Below are positions 45,654 through 56,805 of a DNA stretch of 64,000 nucleotides, one piece after another. Every line of letters starts with the position of its first letter. Positions within the stretch are counted from its first letter, which is position 1. Source of the DNA: Cyathus striatus (Eukaryota; Basidiomycota; Agaricomycetes; Agaricales; Nidulariaceae). A program made the position numbers and the translations under genes. The stretch covers positions 62,001 to 126,000 of the forward strand of contig JAOVFP010000018.1 of assembly GCA_025738555.1 (NCBI GenBank). Reading direction: 5' to 3'. The notes below the pieces were generated by a model, which was given only the letters and a program-made list of their open reading frames with translations, did no database searches and had not been told where the DNA came from.

Positions 45654-46328
45654 CTACTTCTTAAACAATGGGTGATTAAGCCTCCCGATAACCCGCTCGC
45701 ACATCTCTTGGTCGACATACCACTCCAATGATTTACCAAGCTGAAGATAGTCCGGAATACGTTCGTTCATTTCTTCTGGAATGAAGGGTATTCCAAAGTC
45801 ATGCGACGTGAGAAATGTGAGGACCATGATAGATAACGTTGCTGTCGCTTTCGCAATATGAACTTTCGGTACACACATTATTTCCAGATCAGTCCTGATC
45901 TTCTCTCCCAAAGCTTCCATTGTGCCATCAAGGCGCAAATCATTTACATTTGGGTGTTCCAAAGGACGAACGAAGGACTGCAAAGCCGTTTTCGTAGCAA
46001 TATCAAACGGCGTTTTCGAGGTAACTGGGATTCCAAAGTAAAACTTTGGAGGTTGAATTCCAAGTTTATACTTCGGACGAAGTTCTTTTGGAAGATGTTC
46101 CAATGGAAGCTTTTGAAGTAGACGTTCAATCCATTGCTATGATCCACGGTGATAAGCAACGGTATGCACAGAAAGCCTGAGGATACTTACCTTGCGTGAT
46201 ATCTTTGGATCATACAGAAAGTCTGGATCGAGGTTTCGATAGTCGTTTAGATTGTATTCACAAGCGAACTCGGCGTTCGTAAGGAAAATGCGATCAGGGT
46301 CCGAAAGCGCACTACGAGAGTCCTGCAT
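45654..46328 (-). CDS. Family X protein, copy 2 (206 aa, intact, unknown function)
   Basis: Exon 1 (46191-46328) and exon 2 (45654-46136) are joined across a 54-nt intron in the same position as in copy 1. The protein is open from MQDSRSALSDPDRIFLT to NHPLFKK. It shares DPDFLYDPKISRK, IERLLQKLPLEHLPKELRP, PFIPEEMNERI and WYVDQEMCERV with copy 1, which lies inverted at 30756-31429. Two intact members that keep both frame and intron suggest selection or a recent duplication. No domain is recognised. Confidence 0.7.
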
Positions 46329-46369
46329 GGAGTTGTTTGGGAAGAGTTGGGCGTTTGCGTGTATGTATG

Positions 46370-47190
46370 CATTGATAAGCGATAGGCACGTCGCACCGCC
46401 AGTCGGCATTTCCCGGTGTATACTGGAGTGCAAAAAGAATGAGCACACATTATTTTGCAATATCTCTGGAACAGTTCTATATATTCCTAACTTGTAAGAT
46501 GTGAAAAATAATATACCTTCTTGTCTTTGAAATAGTGGTAGAAGATTTCCTAAAAAGGAAATTCTCTTGATATACAAGCAGAAATAAAAATGGCACACTT
46601 TTCAGAGTGGTTAAGGAAGTAGTTACAGAATCCAGAAAAAAAATATGTTATACTACACAATGAATTGAACAAGATGCATTTTAGATTATAGAAATTGATG
46701 ATGTGGTTCACTACAAAATAAATTCAAAATATGTCAATTTTTGGCCTGAGAGCCAGAAATATGCCAAAAACAGCTGAATTTTGGACATTTCTAATTTCTT
46801 TATCTAGTGATCCACTAGTCCAAATTTTATAATCTAAAATGTATTGTTTTTAGTTGATGGGGTGCTATAACATATATTTTTTCCAGGTTCTGTAGGTGCT
46901 TCCTTAAACCATCTGAAAAGTGTGCCATTTTTATTTCTGCTTGTATATCAAGAGAATTTCCTTTTTAGGAAATCTTCTACCACTATTTCAAAGACAAGAA
47001 GGTATATTATTTTTCACATTTTACAGGTTAGGAATATATAGAACTGTTCCAGAGATATTGCAAAGTAATGTGTGCTCATTCTTTTGCACTCCAGTGTACA
47101 TACAGCTTGGCATGCAAATACCACGGAAGCCGAGATTACCGAACTGTATTTGGTTTATACTTCTGATACAAACAGTCCGACGTAATTCTC
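46370..47190 (+). repeat. Dispersed repeat R1, copy c, split by foldback element 2
   Basis: The left part (46370-46420: GATAAGCGATAGGCACGTCG...CCCGGTGTA) and right part (47097-47190: CATGCAAATACC..GGAAGCCGAG, CTTCTGATACAAACA) together rebuild one R1 copy; the middle is the palindrome. Confidence 0.75.
46418..47097. mobile_element. Foldback element 2, palindrome of about 680 bp
   Basis: The arms (46418 to about 46745 and about 46775-47097) are inverted copies: both contain GCAAAAAGAATGAGCACACAT, GGAACAGTTCTATATATTCC and CCTAAAAAGGAAATTCTCTT, in mirror order around about 46758. The outer ends are TACTGGAGTGC and GCACTCCAG. A short GTA/TGTA repeat at the junctions looks like a 3-4 bp target duplication. 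The arms have diverged more near the centre than at the ends. No transposase frame is present; the arm-encoded frames are mirror copies. Confidence 0.8.
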
Positions 47191-47290
47191 GCAGCAAGGG
47201 GGCACGCGAACCGTAATTTCCCACGGGGGGTAGGGTAGGTAGGGTCAGGCCGAAGGCCTGAAACAAATTTATGGAACCCTCCATAACATG
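47188..47290. repeat. Short repeat R3, copy 1 (CTCGCAGCAAGGGGGCACGCGAA)
   Basis: Contains CTCGCAG.CAAGGGGGCACGCG, a TAGGGTAGGTAGGGTCAGG run and a GGCCGAAGGCC hairpin. The inverse of the first parts occurs at 49200-49310. Confidence 0.55.
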
Positions 47291-47537
47291 GCTTGACCCG
47301 GCTTTTTCTGAAGTTTTATAACATGTTTACTGCTCTATAATTTATGTAATTTCACTTTTATTTGTCTAGATAAATGTCGAATAGATTAATAGTGATTTAA
47401 GACATATGTAGTTGTACTCAAGACTAAGTTCAATCATGACCATAATCAATATTCTTTTATAAATTGAAAGGACTTGAGATGAAGCTTATCAATACATTCG
47501 AGTATGCATTAAAACTCTTGAGTCCCACTTATTGACT

Positions 47538-47765
47538 CTAGTATACTGTACCATTTTAATCAATTTAACACAGGATAGGCACCGTGACAAGAAAAACCTC
47601 AAGGCCAATTCACCCTACATGCTACTATCCGTGACAAATCCATGATATCAGTACCTTTCGACACTAGGCCTCTGTTATGCGTGACAGCTGCCAAATTTCA
47701 TCATAACACAAGGTCCCCGTGATGTGTGACTCTCGAATTGATTTAGATGGTACAGTGCTATCACT
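47538..47765. repeat. MITE family M1, copy 2 (about 230 bp)
   Basis: The ends are TATACTGTACCATTTTAATC and the inverse of AGCACTGTACCATCTAAATC. The right arm continues as the inverse of TCACACATCACGGGG, matching copy 1. It is shorter and more diverged than copy 1. Confidence 0.65.
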
Positions 47766-49199
47766 TAGTAGCTTTATTTGACTGGTCTTTTCCTTCAGTT
47801 CAGTGTGAAATAGGAGAATATAGCTGCAATAGTAACAATTATATTTGAAGTCAATGTCTCCGGCCATTACTTCGAAGATTGAGCACTATTACTTATATAT
47901 TTAATACTTAAGTACTTCAAAGTTCAAATTAATAGTGATCTCCAATATATATGTCTATATCTATTGTTTAAACAGACTACATATGAAACAGGAATGCCCA
48001 AGACCTTACTGCTTGCATCACTATATTTCAACTGTAGGTTTTCTAATTTATCTACTATGCCACTGTTATTCCAGCATTCACAGACTTGTTATGTAGTTCC
48101 AACTTTGTATACTTCTAATCTTGTAAATTATATTGACTACTTGATATATATATGCTCACAATAGATGATGGAATTGATACACCTTAAAACTATTTAATGG
48201 TTAAATCTCCCTATTTGTCATATAATATTAGCACTCAGTATTAGTAATGCACATCATGAGTACAAGGGTTGGGACGAGTCCCGAGTTGCCAATCAAAGTC
48301 TTCTATTTTGAATACATTACTAAGGGAATGGGACATCTGAGAGCTGGGGTTGAGTCCTGCACTGCCAGCAGAAATATCCAATTGATATATACTAAAGGAA
48401 ATACAACCAGATGTGTGTTATCTAATTACTAGAGTCCAAAAGACTATGTACATGCACCCAGTACTTGATTGAAACTTAGCTAAGGAACGCGTTCCGCGTT
48501 CCTGTCACGTGATCAAACGCGAGGCGTTAGAACCGTTATCTCCGAACCGGTTATTGCGGTTACGCATAGACCGGAGCAAGTCATGTGACTTCGTACTTGT
48601 ACTCCGAAATTATCCCGCTGTTTGATCTACCACATGGAATTCCACATGTATTGTTGCTCCCGCATGGTCAATATGTTGGAAACAACATTATGTCGTCATA
48701 TAAAGTAGTCTAGAGTAGTTCCTTTCCATATATAGGTACTGTACAGTTTTATTTGTAAAAGATATATAAGGAGGACAGGGATGAGGAGGAAAAGTAAGCA
48801 ATCCCAGGAGAAATCCTAGGCTTCTTCCACTCTAGGAGTGTAATAAATTGGAATAGAAACGAATCTGAACAGTACTTGAACCGAGTAATTTCGTATTATA
48901 AAGAATATTTAATCTATAGTTTCCTACCTTTATACTAGTTTATACATTATCTGTGTTTTCTCTCCCTTGAACTTAAAGCCTGTGGTTTGCGATGATTATT
49001 TGAGTATTACCATATATATTAGTAGTATTTAAATACAAATCACAAATCTGGCGCATCAGAATATTTTCCCAATTGGAACCTTCAGTGACTCAACCTGTGG
49101 ACCTGCAAGCAATACATAGATGAAGACACAGAGAAACCAAAGAGCAACTGTAAGTTAGGGCAGCCCAAAGTAGATTACATTCCTTAAATGGAAATTTGA
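47766..49199. other. Spacer without recognised gene
   Basis: AT-rich. A GGAACGCGTTCCGCGTTCC palindrome lies at about 48484 and two loosely similar blocks (GGGTTGGGACGAGTCC and GGGGTTGAGTCC) near 48267 and 48347. No gene is supported. Confidence 0.4.
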
Positions 49200-49310
49200 T
49201 CGGATTAGTAAGCGAAATAGGTAGGTAGGGTAGGGTAGGGACCTGATTTTAAAAAAATCGACCCCAGGTCGTTTATTTTTTTTTCGCGTGCCCCCTTGTC
49301 TCGCAGTTCC
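49200..49310. repeat. Short repeat R3, copy 2 (inverted)
   Basis: The inverse of the 47188-47290 block: CGCGTGCCCCCTTGTCTCGCAG and a TAGGTAGGGTAGGGTAGGG run. The GGTAGGG runs are not the fungal telomere unit TTAGGG. Confidence 0.5.
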
Positions 49311-49499
49311 GAAAGTATGAAGTACTTCCTTTGGTATTGCTCTACCAAGTACAACCGAACTTTCTCTGTATTTCGTTTCTCTTTCTGTACCGTCACCGTT
49401 ATCCGTCCTTCATCTTCGTTGGTGGTTAATGCCACCCATTCCACTTTCAACTACGAACGTTAACTGAACGTATCCCCGAGGACGTCCTTGTATTCTCAA

Positions 49500-51250
49500 C
49501 TATCCGAATTCAAACCACCCATCTGTCCCCCGCCTCCTCCAGCACCTTCAAAGACACACACCCTCAATCACCCTCCACCACGACACAACATCACATTCCT
49601 TCCTCCCCGCATCAATTACATCCCTAACCTCAGGCAGAATCGCACCATTCAAGAGCACCGTCATCACCCACCCCTCACAGCAAGATAAAGATACGCTCCT
49701 GCACGAAATGGGGAAGGCCGCACTCGAGCTTTTAGTGTTAACTGTGTGCTCCGTTTCCCTGGGGAGCCTGAAGGGCTGTTTATGGATATGGATGGGGAAG
49801 TGAATGTGGCCGAGAGTTTACTGCGGTGTCATTATGGAATGGTTCGATATACATCTTGTAGGTTCTTAATCCTTTTACTTTCCTTCTCTCTTCTCGTTAA
49901 TTCATTGTATTGTAGTGAAACGGACCAAGTTCGCGCATCATCTTCCCTCGCATCAAGCACCCTCTCCCAATTCCTCACCACGACCAGGTCTCACATTCAT
50001 AATCCTCTCCGCTCCTCACCTTCATCTAAGGAGTATCCCTAACTCTGATCTCTCCCTTCTTGCTTCAGAACACACATATGTCGGGGTGGCAGCAATCCTC
50101 GTTTCACGTGCCATAGGCGCAATCGCAACTGTGAAAGCATTCAATGCGCAGGCGCACAAAGTACACCTTGCTTCGTCCTCTTTCGTCTCTTTGGACACGG
50201 CAGCGTGAAGGTTGAACCTATGTTTCCGAGAATAAGAAGGAGGCGGGTCGTGGTTCTCGCTGGCACAAGATCAAGGAGCATAGGCCTAGATAGCCTTCGA
50301 GTCATCTGCTTGACCTCTCTTATTCCTCAAGAGGCGTGAACGGTTCCATGGAGAAGGTTCGACGAGGAGCAAGAAGCTGTCGAGTGGAATGGCATATATG
50401 CGACTCGTATGAGGTGGAATAGAACTGTTGTTAGGCAAGGGTGGGACCCGGAGAAGGTCCTGGTTAGGGTTGAGAAAACATTCGCTGCCGAGCTGAAGGA
50501 GGATGAGGAGGAGTATGTTCCGTCATTCTGGACCCTCAACCACGCCATCTTCCCCAGTGTGCTATACAAACCACTCCTCTTCGGTCTTGGTATATGTCCC
50601 CCCAGCGGCACAATGATACCCATCTTTTCTTTCCTCTCTCGGCTTTTCTTCGAGGTATCCACTGGTGCGAAGAACGTTTCGACAATCAACACTCTAGGCG
50701 GCCTTGTTCCTGGGGGCCGGTATCGCTGCCCTGGACAGACTCTTTATGGGATTGAAGTACTTCATCATGGAGATGTGCCCTATGACTTGGGTCCCCAAAA
50801 CCCACACCGAACCAATATGGGAGCAATGGCCCGATGTCATTGTGTTTCGGATTGTCAGTGTTGGCCTGATTTGGGCTCTCTTTCGGGGTTGGCAGCGTAC
50901 GTTCTTCAGCTTCTTTATTGCACCCATTTTGCAGGTACCGTGGCTCTGCAGACGCGTTTAGTTGAAAAGTGCGAAATCAGAAATAAGAGGGCTAGGGAGG
51001 ATGTTGCGAGGGAGGATTTTGATGTGTGTTTTTCTTCGTTTTTCGTTGGTGACGTGCTTATGGTTTCGCTGAGGCTATTTCGAATGTTAGAGGGATTCGT
51101 ACTGGAAAGGATTTCCATAGAAAGAGCCTCAGCAAAGAAATAAAGCCAGACGCAACAAGGTAGGTGCAACCCTCCACAAATGCTCCCCACACGCCAGTAG
51201 AAAGTGCGTTCTCAGCGGCATCATCAAACCTTGCTTCAAAAGCCGAATCA
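49500..51250 (+). pseudogene. Ste6-like copy E, rearranged and partly inverted
   Basis: Pieces in order: first-membrane-domain start (KDTLLHEMGKAALELL, at about 49690), a frameshifted WIW segment, SETDQVRASSSLASSTL (49.91 kb) and EHTYVGVAAILVSRAIGAIA (50.07 kb). Then it jumps to the second half (RWNRTVVRQGWDPEK, PSFWTLNHAIFPS, 50.4 kb) with a frameshift near 50700. At about 51100 the plus-strand homology stops at MLEGF. The following 51110-51250 matches the next Ste6 exon (EARFDDAAENALSTG) on the minus strand, so the end is inverted. NBD1 and NBD2 are both absent. Confidence 0.8.
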
Positions 51251-51279
51251 AGAGCTGTAATGTATATGCATACCGTTAC

Positions 51280-51610
51280 TTACCACCGTGTATCATACTA
51301 GCAATGGATTGAACGTCTACTTGAAAAGCTTCCACTGGAACATCTTCCAAAAAAACTTTGCCCGAAGTATAACTTGGAGTCCAAGTTTTACTTTGGGTTC
51401 CCAGTCAACTCGAAAACGCTGTTCGACGAGAGCGACAGCAACATCATCTTGGACTGTGCTCGCCTTTCTCACGTCGTATGATTTTTGGATACCCTTCATT
51501 CCTGAAGAAATGAAAAGATTGATGAATCGTTGATGTGATATTGTGATATGTCGACAACGAGGTGTGCGAGTGGGTTATCGGGATGCTTCATCACCCATTG
51601 TTCACGTAGT
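51280..51610 (+). pseudogene. Family X fragment, copy 3
   Basis: Reads SNGLNVYLKSFHWNIFQKNF in one frame (matching the frame-shifted shadow of the family) and IPFIPEEMKR and CEWVIGMLHHPLF in others. The middle of the protein is deleted. It adjoins Ste6 copy E, as the intact family X genes adjoin Ste6 pieces. Confidence 0.7.
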
Positions 51611-51849
51611 AGTGCTCTTATAATTGGACCACAAATACATAGTACTTAGATTTAATTGCCTACGCTGAATGCTTGAGTCCTACAGTGTTTTTAAAATTGA
51701 AATACTGAACCATAAACCCTAATATTGTCATTGATAAAGATTTTAGCAAAGCAATAAGAAGCTGCATGTAGAAAGGGTCGGTGACTCAGTTATAATTTGT
51801 TGAGATGCTGTCGCGTAGGGACATAATCTGCAATAGGTACCCTCAAACC

Positions 51850-52170
51850 ACATCTTCGAGATTCTCTCCATCCCGGGCGTGAGCAAGGAAATTCCTTTCT
51901 TATTCAAGTCTCAGAAAACGCACCGACCACAGGCATACAAAACTTTGCTGTCGATTTCGCAAGATGAACGTCTTTATATTCAACGTTTTTGGGTGCTTCG
52001 AACCGAGACGAAGGACAACAAAGGCGTTTTTTGTAGCAATATCATACAGCTTTTTCAAGCTAACTGGAAACTACGGTGTTCCTAAACCGTATGCCTCCCT
52101 CCCTCTTGGTTCAAGGCTGAGCGACGTCCCACACTTACCACGTGATGGGTCCATTGTCCCGTCAAGTTGA
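51850..52170 (-). pseudogene. Family X fragment, copy 5 (highly decayed)
   Basis: The minus strand from about 52160 carries remnants equivalent to FGIPVTSKTPFDIATKTA (as KKLYDIATKNAF) followed by a diverged remainder. Several frame breaks. Identification is by similarity to copies 1 and 2 only. Confidence 0.5.
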
Positions 52171-53420
52171 TTCTTATCAACTGAAATACATACTATTATC
52201 TTAGGTGGAATTTATTGTGAATATTCCAGACGCTGCTTTCTTCAAGGTGGTGGATTTATGCACATGTAATATATATTACAAGTATATATATGTAAATACA
52301 TGCTAGTAGTACTAGCATAATTATAGGCTACTAAATAATACATCCTACCATTATACCGACTCATATTACCTTGCAACCTCCCTTCGTTTCTCATTTCCTT
52401 CCGTTTACGACGTCTCCGCCACCGTCCGGCCCATATAGTGTGTACCACCTCGTCTAACCTCAACCTGCTACACCCACTCAAGCATTGATCCCACTACCAT
52501 CACTGCCTTATCACCTCGTCCCCACTACCAACCAATCAAAACCCCTACAACCACTCCAACTCACCCTGTACCAACTACCACCTTCACAACACCACTACTA
52601 CTACTTTAGCGCACTGTAGCTGTGCATGCTCACGCTTGTTCTAGTCACAGCCATCGTTCTCCGATAGCTTGTGGGTGGTATAGCTGACCCTGGTGAGGTG
52701 GGGAATGGTACGCTGCCAGATAAAGTCGTACTTGGACTAGAGGACTAGCGAAAGCGAAGAGGCTGGGGGGGTGGAGGAAACGGGAGAAGAGAGTGCGGTG
52801 CCACTTAGTTTTGAATCTGCCACACGCATGGTAGGCTTTCATTCTCTTTCTGTTATCGAATGAGAGGATAACTGAGAAGACGCGAGTATGAACACTTAGC
52901 TTAAAAGATTCGTCAGGGTAGAGCGTGTCTTGAAGTCGGAGAGCGGCGATGCATGGTGGTGGAGGAAGGGAAAGAGCACAATGCAATCCCTGGGAAACTG
53001 GGGTGTGTTGATTGATCACATGATATTATTTGTTATTGTTGGATTGGTCTATGGACAACGGCGCACTGCATCGCACAATGGGAACTTAGAGGGGACATAA
53101 GAGAGGAGAAACAAGATGTCCAGCTTTCATTTAGCGTATAATATATATCTATAAGAATAGAAGATTTTAGATATGTGCTCACGCGACTTGTGAGTTGCTT
53201 GCTACCGGAAATTATTGTCCTAGCACTTTAATAAGCCTTACCCAAGCCCGGATACCACTGTTATACTACTCTACCCGTGTTCTCTACCATTTTCCATTCG
53301 CACTAAACAGTCTAACATTTTTTGTGCATTTCTGACTTCTACAACAGACAACCGACGATCTCCTGCCTCTGTTCCCGCACCCCCACCCAGTTCCGGAACG
53401 TCCCACGTAAGTTTAAATGA
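52171..53420. other. Gene-poor spacer
   Basis: C/A-rich stretches (52380-52600) and a minus-strand frame of 124 codons (52645-53019) with no recognised domain. It resembles the 4.4-5.0 kb region in composition only. No gene is claimed. Confidence 0.35.
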
Positions 53421-53819
53421 TTACGTAAGCAAATGTAAAGGGGTGTGGCGATCCATCAGGACGTTTGGTCGCCTAACGAAGAAGCCAAAAATGCGAGGCA
53501 TACGGTTCCAGTACACGCTAGGAAACTCAAAGTAAAACTTGGGAGGTTGGATTCCAAGTGTATACTGCGGAAGAAGGTCTTCTGGGGGATTTTTTAGTGG
53601 AAGCTTTTGAATTAGACGTTCAATCCGTTGCCATGATCCAGGGTAGTAAGCAACGGCCCTATGCATCACAGAAAGGATACTTACCTCCCGTGATATCTTT
53701 GGATCATACAAAAAGTCTGGGTCGAGGTTTCGATAGTCATTTAAATTGTATTCGCAAGCGAAGTAGGAGGTCGAAAGGAAAATACGATCATCAAAGTCCG
53801 AGATACGAGTGTTCTGCAC
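53421..53819 (-). pseudogene. Family X fragment, copy 4 (5' part)
   Basis: Starts with MQNTRISDFDDRIFLS and contains CEYNLNDYRNLDPDFLYDP, then reads through the unspliced intron position into QRIERLIQKLPLK and GIQPPKFYFEFP. Similarity ends there and the remaining frame is unrelated. The C-terminal half is missing. Confidence 0.75.
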
Positions 53820-53879
53820 AAGGTTGTTTGGGAAGTGAAAGTGGGTGGGATGGCAGTGAGCAACAGAGAAAGAACGGAG

Positions 53880-54120
53880 AAATTACGTCGGTGTTGGTAT
53901 CAGAAGGTGTAAGCCACATACCTCGGCAATCTCGGCTTCCTTTCGGCTTTCGCAGTGTTTGCACGCCAGGTTGCTTCCGATTCCGAGTGGCGGTGCTCTC
54001 GTTAGTGCTTGTGGGTTGGATATCTTGTTGACGTCTATTGGACACGTTTCTTGCTCTCCCTGATCCTTTGTTCATTTCAAACTTCTCATCCTTTCGTGCT
54101 CTTTTTTTTGTCCCACGAAA
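53880..54120 (-). repeat. Dispersed repeat R1, copy d
   Basis: Contains GTATCAGAAGGTGTAAGCCACATACCTCGGCAATCTCGGCTTCC and the later GTTAGTGCTTGTGGGTTGG part, in the order of copy b. The middle is diverged. Confidence 0.65.
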
Positions 54121-54479
54121 TACACCTTGCCTCACCGAATATTATCGCAGGATCTTAGCATTTCTTGACTTTCAATGCAATGTCTGAGCTGTATTGTACG
54201 TTCTTCGTAGTCACCCGGATAGACATATTCCGGCGTCACGGAATTCCGACTGGACAGTGCAAGAATAGAAAAGAAGGGAATCACTATAAATATGTTATAG
54301 TGAACGTATGTAGGCCTTGGGGCATTGTATAAATTGAACTGTTCGTCGTTCACTACATACTTACTGTGGCAAATACTTATTGGGAGTTCGAAAGATAATA
54401 GGAAGGTCCTGCATGAGGTGGTTTGGGAAAGTTATGCATGTATAAGACCCCAGAAAATCTCTACTACACATAGATGCCA

Positions 54480-54600
54480 ATCCGGACAAAAACCGGGGCC
54501 GTAGGCCCCGGAAACTTGACGCAATCCGGACGCTTTTGGGGGCTGGAGACCAACATTCTTTGATCACCTATCCGGACAAAAATGACCCGGTAGGTGACAT
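54480..54600. repeat. Local ATCCGGACAAAAA repeats with GGCCC hairpin
   Basis: AATCCGGACAAAAACCGG, AATCCGGACGCTTTTGG and TATCCGGACAAAAATGACCCGG occur in about 100 bp. A GGGGCCGTAGGCCCC hairpin lies between the first two. Confidence 0.55.
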
Positions 54601-54861
54601 CAACATTAATTAACTTTTGCCTGCCGCTGTAAAAATTTCCGGTCATTGGTTTTATCTGTATCAGTCTGTATCTCACCATCTCCGAAAACCTTCCTTGCGC
54701 TTTCCTTCAGATGGACGTCCACGGGGACGGAATCAATTTTCAAGAGTAGTAAGTATGACACTTCTATCCAACACTTTGAGTCCCGCCACCCAGAGCTATG
54801 GCAAGCCGCTCTTCAACTCAATGAAATTACTGGGTTTTTATTTTCATTCTTGATAACCAAA

Positions 54862-54925
54862 AGGCACGTCGCACTGCCACTCGGATGCATCCCCCGGTGT
54901 ACAAACATCCGGATTCCCTCCTACA
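54862..54925 (+). repeat. Dispersed repeat R1, copy e (fragment)
   Basis: Only the AAGGCACGTCGCACTGCCACTCGGATGCATCCCCCGGTGTACAAAC block is present. Confidence 0.6.
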
Positions 54926-55625
54926 GTCTGACGTGTATGCAGGCTCTCAAAAATATACCTCCAGTGCCACCTGATATCAACTGTTCTCCGTCATATCCCA
55001 ATAGCTTCGTGAGTCGTTTGCATAGTGATCGGAGTGACCTTTAAATCCACTCTCAGTCTCTCACGTTCTCCTGGTGGCCATATCATGGGACTTCGAATAT
55101 GGCAAAATATAGCCGAACCGAGGGATCCGAGGTTCTCGTCAGATTTATATTAGCCACAGATTTTTGGGCGTGGTGTTCGTGTCGTAGTGGAAGACGTCTT
55201 ATATATAGCTCTTTATCAATCATGGACTGTTCAATATTCTTTGTCGCTCTAATACAGTGGAGTCTCAGGATGCTGATTTGCCTATTGCTATATATGAGAT
55301 GTTGGCTATGTCAGTTTTTATGTTCCGAGATGTAGTTTAGTAATTAATCATTATAGTCAAATAATATATCCGCGCAAACCTTCTTACATTGACATGCCAT
55401 GTGCAGTAAAAATTTTATAAGGATAGGTTTCATCAATCTCTTTGAAGCAGCGAATCATTTGCTGTTCCGCTCTAGTACTATTTTCGAATTCATTGTTGTT
55501 CTATGGAAGTTGATCAAGGCGGTGACTGTCAACTTATGATGGCACAGGTGCTATTTCCTGGCGCCAACTCATACTCTTAAAAGAATGTAGCTGTAAGCTA
55601 GACCATACTTAATTAATCCTTCATA
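54926..55625. promoter_or_regulatory. Spacer and upstream region of the 7TM gene
   Basis: No gene recognised. The 3' part presumably holds the 7TM promoter; the ATG at 55626 sits in TTCATAATGAGC. Confidence 0.35.
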
Positions 55626-56805
55626 ATGAGCTCCGAGTCTCCGTCAATTTTGGACGGGGCCGGGCAGTGTCTAGACTTTTATAACACCACACTTATCAAC
55701 GAGCCAATTAAACCATGGATTTATGGAACTTTTGTCGCCTGTGGTTTATACGGTGCAATTGTAATCGTTTCAATAGGGTACATCCGTATCATCAGGACCC
55801 ACTTAAAAAGCAAAAACAGTCTCAGCGTACTGCAGAGGATTCTTTCGCTTTACACTGCCATGGCATTCATTCTCAGCACGCTTCAAATTGTGGCAGACAT
55901 TCGGACTAGTGCAACATTACTTTCCTTAACTTGCACTCTTAACGTGCCTCCTGGACACTTAGATGATCCATATATGTATCTATTAGACCGTTTCAATCGA
56001 TTACCTGGAGGAACCGGTTGGTTGGGAAATGCTTGCTTCATGTTAACATCATGGTCAGCGGACGTATTGCTGGTATGTTATTTCATTGGAGATAGTTGCT
56101 GTACTCGTTGAGTAACATACTTCAAAGATATGGCGCTCTTTTGCAGTATATCACGACGCCAAGCTGGTAAAGTCGAGTATATTGACATTATCAATTCTAG
56201 TTCAAATATCCTTGATTGGTAAGTGCGATAAAATATTGTCGCTTGGATTGAATTCTGAACAACGTATTACAACTTCCAGTGATGGGAGGCTTCGCACTTG
56301 ACGTGCTCTCGCGAGGAAATATAATCGTGGAAGCTTATGAATATGTCTTCACTTACATATTCGAAGGAATTACAATGGCTCAAAACCTGATGCTCACAAT
56401 GTTAATTGTGGGACGGCTACTTCTTTACCGGTACAGGATTCGAAAAGCACTGGGCGGTAGTTATGGACATGAATATATCAGCATAGCATCAATGGTGATT
56501 GAATCACAAGCAATCCTCGTAATATCCCAAATGTGGCTAATGGGAGCTGGAAATACCAACGTTGATCCAGCCGTATTCGAAGGAAGCTTCATGATAACAT
56601 ATCAACTTCTTGGGCAGATGCAGGTGAGGATACTGATATCTCATTTGTATTATTTCTGAGACCTTATCATGCTGTTCTATACAAGGTTCTAGCTCCAATC
56701 ACCGTGATCTATAGAGTCATGCAAGGAAAGGCCCACGAGGCGCATACAATATCGCAGTTTATAGCTAGATCTCGGATTGACAACATAGTATCAAATGATA
56801 ACTGA
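55626..56805 (+). CDS. Seven-helix integral membrane protein, intact (about 333 aa)
   Basis: Exons are 55626-56072, 56128-56218, 56280-56623 and 56686-56805, joined in phase by introns of 55-62 nt. Hydrophobic segments include IYGTFVACGLYGAIVIVSIGY, LYTAMAFILSTLQIV, WLGNACFMLTSWSADVLL, SSILTLSILVQISLIV, a segment around TYIFEGITMAQNLMLTMLIV, QAILVISQMWLMGA and MITYQLLGQMQVLAPITVIY. This is the pattern of an expanded Agaricomycete seven-helix family with a WRxFAVYxDAKL-type loop. The function of that family is not established. It is not a STE3-type pheromone receptor as far as I can see. All splice sites are canonical and I found no disabling change. Confidence 0.8.

Noticed and set aside
49216..49240. 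Telomere-like GGTAGGGTAGGG run
   Set aside because: The unit is TAGGG/GTAGG, not TTAGGG, and the same run occurs inside repeat R3 at 47.2 kb.
55626..56805. STE3-type pheromone receptor near Ste6 copies (mating-type locus)
   Set aside because: The helix pattern and loop motifs fit a generic Agaricomycete 7TM family; no pheromone precursor (CaaX) or homeodomain gene was found in the window.
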